6,060 nt of DNA. Source: Methylophilaceae bacterium. GTDB taxonomy: Bacteria; Pseudomonadota; Gammaproteobacteria; Burkholderiales; Methylophilaceae. Every line of letters starts with the position of its first letter. The stretch's first letter is position 1. A program made the position numbers and the translations under genes. Location of the stretch: assembly GCA_017880825.1 (NCBI GenBank), contig JADGRN010000095.1:1-6060 (forward strand), given 5' to 3'. This document shows positions 1 to 4,149 of this stretch, piece after piece. The notes beneath the pieces were generated by a model. The model had not been told where the DNA came from. It searched no databases and saw only the letters and a program-made list of their open reading frames with translations.

Positions 1-54
1 GAAGTTCCGAAGAAGTAACTGTGGGACGTAGTGTTGTACTTTAGCAATCGTCAT
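1..54 (-). CDS. DUF4238-like protein, N-terminal fragment (cut by window edge)
   Basis: An ATG at 54 on the minus strand opens 18 codons that run without a stop off the left edge. The peptide reads MTIAKVQHYVPQLLLRNF. The string QHYVPQ followed by a hydrophobic stretch and RNF matches, from memory, the opening of DUF4238 proteins (typically H-H/Q-Y-V-P-Q-F-Y-L-R-N-F). That family has no settled biochemical role and is often found in accessory regions. No ATG lies further upstream in frame before a TAA, so this start is the only ATG choice. There is no clear Shine-Dalgarno sequence: the bases before the start read ATTGTTTTAACG. The gene starts 68 bases beyond the stop of the small secreted protein on the same strand. 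The call rests on 18 residues only; a chance open frame cannot be excluded. Confidence 0.55.
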   Translation of the reverse strand, partial: MTIAKVQHYVPQLLLRNF

Positions 55-122
55 CGTTAAAACAATAGGGTACAGACCACATTTTTATTTGTTAGCCGCG
101 TGAATTGTCCTTCGGATTCTAT

Positions 123-443
123 TTACCGCCCTTTGCCACCCAAAGACCCGCGGTTATAGTCTTTGTCACCTATCGGAATGCAGCGCCCCAAGCCGAGATA
201 ACCGCCCTGTGCGCCGGGAGGGCAGCCTTGGTTTTCCGGGTATTGCTTGGCGACTTCCTTGGCTTCTGCCGCTTTTGTTGTATCGACAAATTCCCAGCGG
301 CCATTGGGATGAAGGATGACCTGATCGCCGCTTGGCGTCACCGCTTGCAGGTCCTTGCCCAACTCATCGGCCAATGCGGGCGCCGAGAGCACGGGCATAG
401 CCAGTGCGCCCGACATCAGAAAAACTTCAAATAATTTTCTCAT
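123..443 (-). CDS. Small secreted (periplasmic) protein of unknown function, 106 aa
   Basis: The frame stays open up to 524, but the start at 443 is preferred. It has GGAAAA seven bases upstream, and starting there puts a typical signal peptide at the very N-terminus: MRK, then a hydrophobic stretch to about residue 20, then APALA before DE, which suggests cleavage after Ala25. The mature protein would be about 81 residues. It contains a VTPSGDQVILHPNGRWEFVD segment (residues 35-54), an alanine/lysine/glutamate-rich linker, and a glycine-rich tail with Cys74 and Cys88, which could form a disulfide in the periplasm. The H-P-N-G-R-W-E-F motif resembles short beta-hairpin motifs (DG-x-W-x-F) in several small exported proteins of Proteobacteria, but I do not recognise a named family with certainty. 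A second in-frame ATG at 455 is possible but has weaker ribosome-binding context. It lies 123 bases after the exporter stop on the same strand, with no obvious terminator between them. Confidence 0.8.
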   Translation of the reverse strand: MRKLFEVFLMSGALAMPVLSAPALADELGKDLQAVTPSGDQVILHPNGRWEFVDTTKAAEAKEVAKQYPENQGCPPGAQGGYLGLGRCIPIGDKDYNRGSLGGKGR

Positions 444-566
444 ACGATTTTCCATGTTTAAACAGCTTCGTTGCGATGGGCCTGTAACAATCTTTTCAGT
501 TCCGGCGTTTTCCGATACATCCACACAGCTGCATATAATCTTACCTTAACTCCGTTTATTGACCGG

Positions 567-2348
567 TTAACTTGCGTTGATCAAATCTTTTTGTGAGTCG
601 AATTGCAAGCTGGCGAGCCTTGCATAAAGCCCGCCTTTGTTACGCAACTCAGCAGCAGTGCCGATTTCGACGATGCGCCCATGTTCCAATACCACGATGC
701 GGTCAGCCTTTTGCACGGTTGCCAGCCGGTGCGCGATGATCAGCGTGGTGCGCCCCTGCATCGCCGCGTTAAGGCCTTGCTGTACCAGGATTTCCGACTC
801 GGCATCCAGCGCGCTGGTGGCCTCGTCCAGCAATAACAAGGGCGCGTCTTTCAGGATGGCGCGCGCGATGGCAATGCGCTGACGCTGCCCGCCCGAAAGC
901 CTGGTGCCGCGCTCGCCCATGAAGGTTTGATAGCCTTCCGGCAGGCGGTTAATAAATTCATCCACTTGTGCCGCTTTGGCAGCCTGCATGACTGCGTCAT
1001 CTGTCGCCAGTGGCCGACCGTAGCGGATATTTTCCATGGCGTCAGCGGAAAAAATCACCGGGTCCTGCGGCACTACGGCAATCATGCTGCGCAAGTCTTC
1101 CAGGCCCAGGTTGCGTACATCCTGCCCATTGATCGTGATGCTGCCTTCCGACACATCGTAAAAACGCAGCAATAGCTGAAACAGTGTGGTTTTCCCGGCG
1201 CCGGAAGGGCCAACCAGGGCGATGGTTTCGCCAGCAGCGATATTGAGCGACACATTATCCAGCGCGGCGCTCTGTGGCCGTGCGGGGTAGCGGAAAGTGA
1301 CTTGATCAAGCTCAATCGCCGCTTTGCTGCTGTCTTTCAAGGGTTCAGGTTTTTCTGGCGCTGAAATCGCCGGTTCGGCATGCAATAGTTCCAGCAAGCG
1401 TTCGGTGGCGCCCGCCGCGCGCATCACATCACCCCATACTTCGGCCATCGTGCCTACACCACCGGCCACCATGGCGGCGTAAAGAATAAATGAAGTGAGT
1501 TCACCGCCGGACATACTGCCCTGACTTACCTGACGTGCGCCTATCCACAACACAAAAATGATGGTGCCGAGAATGGCGGTGATCATCAGTGCCGTCATCG
1601 CGGCCCTGACTCGCGTGCGGCGAATCGCGGTGACAAAGCTGATTTCTGCGCTGTTGCTAAAGCGGCTGCTTTCGCGCTGCTCCTGGGTATAGGATTGCAC
1701 CGTGGGCATGGCGTTGAGGATTTCCCCGGCCATCGCCGATGCATCGGCGATGCGGTCTTGCGATTCGCGCGAGAGTTTTTTGAGTTTGCGCCCGATCAGC
1801 ATGATGGGCAGTATCAATAGCAGCATCAGCCCCAGATTGAGTGAAAACAGATAAAAGCTGGTGACCGCCAGCATCACCATGCCGCCTATGCACTGGAACA
1901 GGCTGCGCAAACCCATGGAAACCGAGCTGCCGACCACGGTTTGAATCAGCGTAGTGTCGCCGGTCAGGCGCGACAACACTTCACCGGTCTGCAAAGTCTC
2001 AAAAAATTGTGGCGATTGGTTCAGCACCTGCGCATACACTGCGCTGCGCAAGTCTGCGGTGACGCGTTCTCCCACCCATGAAACCGTGTAATAGCGCGCT
2101 GCCACCATCATCGCCCAGAAGCACGCCAAGCCAAACAGTACGCCAAAATGACCATTCAGGCTCGCTGCGCCGAGCAGACCAGTACCGGGTTTGGCATGCT
2201 GACCAAAGCCGAAATCGATCAGGTCGCGGAAAGCCAGCGCTATCTTGCCACGATAGGGCCGTAAAAACGGCCACAGGTCGCGCAGTATGGAGAGGCGTTT
2301 CGTAACAGGTGTTGTCGCTGGAGAAGCTTGCATGTTTTTGGCAGACAT
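567..2348 (-). CDS. ABC exporter half-transporter (MsbA/BmrA type), fused membrane and ATPase domains, first helix apparently deleted
   Basis: This 593-residue protein is an inner-membrane ATP-driven exporter subunit that would work as a dimer. Membrane segments are visible near residues 71-90, 150-170, 171-187, 250-272 and 283-304. The ATPase domain has aromatic Tyr354 (A-loop), Walker A GPSGAGKT (380-387), Q-loop Gln428, signature LSGGQ (484-488), Walker B LLLLDE (504-509), SALD (512-515) and switch His540, so ATP hydrolysis should be intact. The family usually has six helices. Here the N-terminal PYRGK (31-35) runs straight into ALAFRDLIDFGFG, where relatives, as I recall them, have a first helix of roughly 17 more residues; TM1 therefore appears missing. 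The substrate cannot be told from sequence: relatives export lipids, drugs or peptides. The start at 2348 is bounded by an in-frame TGA just upstream; Met6 (2333) is an alternative, and neither has a good Shine-Dalgarno sequence. The pqqA gene and its hairpin lie upstream on the same strand. Confidence 0.95.
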   Translation of the reverse strand: MSAKNMQASPATTPVTKRLSILRDLWPFLRPYRGKIALAFRDLIDFGFGQHAKPGTGLLGAASLNGHFGVLFGLACFWAMMVAARYYTVSWVGERVTADLRSAVYAQVLNQSPQFFETLQTGEVLSRLTGDTTLIQTVVGSSVSMGLRSLFQCIGGMVMLAVTSFYLFSLNLGLMLLLILPIMLIGRKLKKLSRESQDRIADASAMAGEILNAMPTVQSYTQEQRESSRFSNSAEISFVTAIRRTRVRAAMTALMITAILGTIIFVLWIGARQVSQGSMSGGELTSFILYAAMVAGGVGTMAEVWGDVMRAAGATERLLELLHAEPAISAPEKPEPLKDSSKAAIELDQVTFRYPARPQSAALDNVSLNIAAGETIALVGPSGAGKTTLFQLLLRFYDVSEGSITINGQDVRNLGLEDLRSMIAVVPQDPVIFSADAMENIRYGRPLATDDAVMQAAKAAQVDEFINRLPEGYQTFMGERGTRLSGGQRQRIAIARAILKDAPLLLLDEATSALDAESEILVQQGLNAAMQGRTTLIIAHRLATVQKADRIVVLEHGRIVEIGTAAELRNKGGLYARLASLQFDSQKDLINAS

Positions 2349-2378
2349 TAGAAGTCAGAAGTTGATGTTAGCACCAAC

Positions 2379-2399
2379 AAGCAGACCTGCTTATAGCAG
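2379..2399 (-). promoter_or_regulatory. Possible promoter/operator of the ABC exporter gene (nested dyads over a -10-like box)
   Basis: Upstream of the exporter gene, TATAAG (2395-2390, minus strand) resembles a -10 box, but no good -35 box sits at 16-18 bases. The same stretch carries two overlapping dyads: AAGCAG-AC-CTGCTT (2379-2392) and CTGCT-TAT-AGCAG (2387-2399). Such nested symmetry over a -10-like box could be a repressor site, or alternative RNA hairpins if transcription comes from pqqA. This is a pattern-based guess. Confidence 0.25.
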
Positions 2400-2443
2400 C
2401 TTCGTTCAGTGTGAGTATTTAATGTCGGCGGATAGTACAAATG

Positions 2444-2469
2444 AAAACGGAGGCATAAGCCTCCGTTTT
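2444..2469 (-). terminator. Intrinsic terminator or attenuator hairpin downstream of pqqA
   Basis: AAAACGGAGGC (2444-2454) and GCCTCCGTTTT (2459-2469) form a perfect 11-bp stem around a four-base loop. It begins 21 bases after the pqqA stop. On the minus strand it ends in UUUU followed by CAUUUGU. On the plus strand the uninterrupted T run is longer (2466-2472), so it may also stop transcription entering from the other side, although no plus-strand gene precedes it. In classical pqq operons a hairpin after pqqA lets the peptide gene be expressed far above the genes behind it; here the gene behind is the ABC exporter. Confidence 0.85.
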
Positions 2470-2490
2470 TTTACGCAACAACGCAGAACC

Positions 2491-2562
2491 TTAGCGGTTG
2501 CAGACGTACATTGTCACTTCAAACCCAAAACGCATTTCGGTAACTTCTGGTTTGGCCCACAT
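2491..2562 (-). CDS. pqqA: PQQ precursor peptide PqqA (orphan copy)
   Basis: This 23-codon gene is easy to miss. The peptide, MWAKPEVTEMRFGFEVTMYVCNR, has the PqqA signature: MW near the start, a conserved R-F/I-G-F, and E-V-T-M-Y. Glu15 and Tyr19 are the two residues that PqqE joins by a carbon-carbon bond, after which they are cut out and oxidised to form pyrroloquinoline quinone, the cofactor of methanol and glucose dehydrogenases. The length matches the family (about 22-26 residues). A strong Shine-Dalgarno AGAAGGAG (2577-2570) lies seven bases before the ATG, which fixes the start. The C-terminal VCNR has a cysteine where I recall other residues such as alanine in many homologues. The biosynthesis genes pqqB, C, D and E are not in the window; the next gene on the strand is an ABC exporter beyond a terminator. 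Peptide processing must therefore depend on genes elsewhere, as in organisms with several separate pqqA copies. Confidence 0.93.
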   Translation of the reverse strand: MWAKPEVTEMRFGFEVTMYVCNR

Positions 2563-2594
2563 GCTAAGGCTCCTTCTAACTAGATTAAAAATCA

Positions 2595-2629
2595 ACTATA
2601 GAACGTTTACATTTGGAGATGAGCGTTCT
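2595..2629 (-). promoter_or_regulatory. Candidate pqqA promoter with flanking inverted repeat
   Basis: On the minus strand, TATAGT (2600-2595) is a five-of-six match to a -10 box and would give a pqqA leader of about 25 bases that includes the strong ribosome-binding site. There is no recognisable -35 hexamer at 16-18 bases. Instead, six-base arms AGAACG and CGTTCT (2629-2624 and 2605-2600, read on the minus strand) enclose 18 bases. The near arm abuts and overlaps the first base of the -10 box, and the far arm sits near -35 to -40. This layout would fit control by a dimeric DNA-binding regulator. It does not match the LexA or other operators I know. Confidence 0.35.
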
Positions 2630-2682
2630 GTAAGGTATGAGTGCCTCTTGTGCTTAATGTTTCCTCGATACCCTGCCTAAAG

Positions 2683-2711
2683 TCATGAAAACTACCTCAT
2701 GATTTTCATGA
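2683..2711. repeat. Inverted repeat built from three TCATGA palindromes
   Basis: TCATGAAAA (2683-2691) and TTTTCATGA (2703-2711) are perfect nine-base arms around 11 bases. The six-base palindrome TCATGA occurs three times, at 2683, 2697 and 2706. It lies about 120 bases upstream of pqqA and about 220 bases upstream of the plus-strand gene at 2930. It may be an operator or a hairpin; no T run follows to make it a terminator. Confidence 0.4.
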
Positions 2712-2929
2712 TTAGTGATTTTCCCTGGATTTGTCTGATATACCCGGCAGAAAGCCCTTCTGGAACCATAACCGTGCCTTTTGTCTGCAGGCGTTGAGGC
2801 GCCGTGGAAAACGGAAGGAGGCTTTCAATAGGGTGTTCCCGCTCTCGCATATCCCCGTGTTCGCAGGCTGCCGAGTACAATCTTCATGAGAATAATAAAC
2901 AATTCGTTAAATGAATGACGGAGACTGCC
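2712..2929. other. Intergenic stretch without a convincing gene
   Basis: This is the rest of the long spacer between pqqA and the plus-strand gene at 2930. It contains short open frames on both strands, the longest about 62 codons on the minus strand (2880-2692), but none has a ribosome-binding site or a recognisable protein motif. TACAAT at 2876-2881 could be a -10 box for the gene at 2930, without a matching -35. The last 30 bases before that gene are AT-rich. Confidence 0.5.
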
Positions 2930-3190
2930 ATGAAGAAACTAAAAAATGAAGCAGAATTATTTAAAGAAGCTTTACTCGCAGGCGTGAAGTATGCGGAGGG
3001 GCGTGGCGTAGTCGAGTTTGAACCAACTGATTCGGCAAGTGAGAAACTCTTGTACATCTACAGGCTGCTCGTCCATGATAAAGTCATTCAGCCATTGCCT
3101 GAAGATCAGGTCGCTGAAAAAACCTTGAGGCACAAACTTGCAATCTGGTACTCAAAACAACTGCCAAAAGATCATCCGCTTTTAAAATAA
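2930..3190 (+). CDS. Small cytosolic protein resembling DUF5062, 86 aa
   Basis: The start at 2930 is chosen because GGAG (2920-2923) lies six bases upstream; an in-frame ATG at 2915 would add five residues (MTETA) but has no ribosome-binding site. The protein begins MKKLKNEAELFKEALLAGVKYAEGRG, likely an amphipathic helix, and continues with a YIYRLLVHDKVIQPLPEDQ segment and an RHKLAIWYSKQLPKDHP tail. It has no signal peptide or membrane span. The pattern of an N-terminal K-N-E helix, L-V-H-D-K-x-I-Q-P-L and R-H-K-L-A-I-W matches my memory of DUF5062, a family of about 85 residues with no known function, but this was not checked. Base composition appears lower in GC than in the transporter and exporter genes. 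It is followed after 59 bases by the dehydrogenase gene on the same strand, with no obvious terminator between them, so co-transcription is possible. Confidence 0.85.
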   Translation: MKKLKNEAELFKEALLAGVKYAEGRGVVEFEPTDSASEKLLYIYRLLVHDKVIQPLPEDQVAEKTLRHKLAIWYSKQLPKDHPLLK

Positions 3191-3249
3191 GGCGGAGAAC
3201 TCAGGCAATGGGCGGCGGGGGATAATCCAATATACTTGGCGGGAGAATC

Positions 3250-3948
3250 ATGAAAACCACTTTGATTACTGGGGCCAACCGCGGGATTGGGCTGGAGTTT
3301 GCAAGGCAATATGCCGCTGATGGCTGGCGCGTCTTAGCTTGCAGTCGCCATCCGGAAAAGTCCACCGAGCTCAACCAACTGGCAGCCCACTATCCTGATC
3401 AGATTACGGTGCATGCGCTTGACGTCACTGATCATGCACAGATTGAGAGCCTGGCGCAGGCACTGGCCAGCGAATCCATCGACCTGCTTATTAACAACGC
3501 CGGCGTCTCTTTGCATTCCGGTGTGGATGGTTTTGGCCATACCGACTATGAGGCATGGATGCAGACATTCCGCATCAATACCATGGCACCGCTAAAGATG
3601 GCCGAAGCCTTTGCCTCACAAATTGCTCGAAGTGGCCAAAAAACCATTGTGACCATTACCAGCAAGATGGGCAGCATTGCAGACAATGGCAGCGGCGGTC
3701 ACTATTTATACCGGTCCAGCAAGGCGGCGGTGAATATAGTCGTGAAGAGCCTCGCCATTGACCTGAAGCCGGTCGGCATCACCGCAGTCGTATTGCACCC
3801 GGGATGGGTAAAAACCGATATGGGTGGGCCGAACGCATGGATCACCGCGGAGCAAAGCGTATCGGGCATGCGGCACATTATTAGTCGTCTCACTCCCGCA
3901 GACTCTGGGAAATTCATCGCTTATGACGGTCAGGTGGTTCCGTGGTAA
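3250..3948 (+). CDS. Short-chain dehydrogenase/reductase (classical SDR), NAD(P)-dependent
   Basis: This 232-residue protein has the full classical SDR layout. The Rossmann nucleotide-binding motif TGANRGIG is at residues 7-14, followed by an acidic DVT at 58-60, NNAG at 82-85, structural Asn110, catalytic Ser138, the Y-x-x-x-K pair Tyr154 and Lys158, and the PGWVKTDMGG loop after the active site at 184-193. Arg11 in the glycine motif, together with the C-S-R-H end of the second strand (31-34), suggests a preference for NADP, which is inference. The sequence resembles the C-factor/CsgA-like subgroup of SDRs found across Proteobacteria, whose substrates are mostly unknown. It is a soluble enzyme expected in the cytosol, and its length is normal. 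A GGCGGGAGA ribosome-binding site ends just before the ATG, with a short spacing of about four bases. Its substrate cannot be deduced here. Confidence 0.95.
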   Translation: MKTTLITGANRGIGLEFARQYAADGWRVLACSRHPEKSTELNQLAAHYPDQITVHALDVTDHAQIESLAQALASESIDLLINNAGVSLHSGVDGFGHTDYEAWMQTFRINTMAPLKMAEAFASQIARSGQKTIVTITSKMGSIADNGSGGHYLYRSSKAAVNIVVKSLAIDLKPVGITAVVLHPGWVKTDMGGPNAWITAEQSVSGMRHIISRLTPADSGKFIAYDGQVVPW

Positions 3949-3994
3949 ATGCCTTGTCGTTAAGAACACAAGATCAAACTAACTAAAGACTAAT

Positions 3995-4069
3995 TGGTGG
4001 GACGAGGAGGATCGAACTCCAGACCTTCGCATTGCGAACGCGACACTCTCCCGGCTGAGCTACGTCCCC
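3995..4069 (-). tRNA. tRNA-Ala (anticodon CGC), one base short and possibly defective
   Basis: The minus strand folds as a tRNA: acceptor GGGGACG, T8-A9, D-arm GCTC/GAGT with AGCCGGGA loop, anticodon stem TCGCG/TGCGA with loop TTCGCAA, variable AGGTC, T-loop TTCGATC, and an encoded CCA. The anticodon CGC reads the alanine codon GCG. The total is 75 bases instead of 76. The 3' acceptor strand offers only CGTCCC before the discriminator A, one base too few, so G1 lacks its partner or one base is bulged. Position 70 would be C rather than U, which removes the G3-U70 pair that alanyl-tRNA synthetase recognises. The T-stem also starts with a T-T mismatch. The gene lies between two plus-strand genes and is transcribed away from cstA. 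Confidence 0.88.
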
Positions 4070-4107
4070 ACGGTTAGTTGCAGCTAGCCCATTGCGGGCT
4101 GGTCTGA

Positions 4108-4113
4108 ATTATA
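4108..4113 (-). promoter_or_regulatory. Candidate -10 box of the tRNA-Ala gene
   Basis: TATAAT (minus strand, 4113-4108) is a perfect -10 hexamer about 38 bases before the tRNA. At 17-base spacing the -35 would be TAGAAT, a weak match. A perfect TTGACA exists at 4145-4140 but is 26 bases away, which is too far. On the plus strand an overlapping TATACT (4110-4115) could serve cstA, so the same AT patch may be used in both directions. Confidence 0.4.
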
Positions 4114-4149
4114 CTTGGCAGACTATTTTGATTCTACCCTGTCAACACA

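Noticed and set aside
41..82. A 13-codon minus-strand frame beginning Met-Trp (MWSVPYCFNDDDC), which recalls PqqA
   Set aside because: It lacks the E-x-x-x-Y core and a ribosome-binding site, and overlaps the start of the DUF4238-like frame.
2692..2880. A 62-codon minus-strand open frame in the spacer
   Set aside because: It has no ribosome-binding site or recognisable motif, and its composition looks like non-coding sequence.
3953..3972. CTTGT...ACAAG hairpin just after the SDR stop, as a possible terminator
   Set aside because: The stem is short and bulged and no T run follows on either strand.
4084..4102. CTAGCCC/GGGCTGG hairpin in the gap before cstA
   Set aside because: A seven-base stem with one wobble and no T run; it may be chance in a tRNA leader.
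3231..4119. The ten-base string TATACTTGGC found upstream of both the SDR gene (3231) and cstA (4110)
   Set aside because: Ten-base repeats are expected by chance in 6 kb, and neither copy has a -35 box at the right distance.
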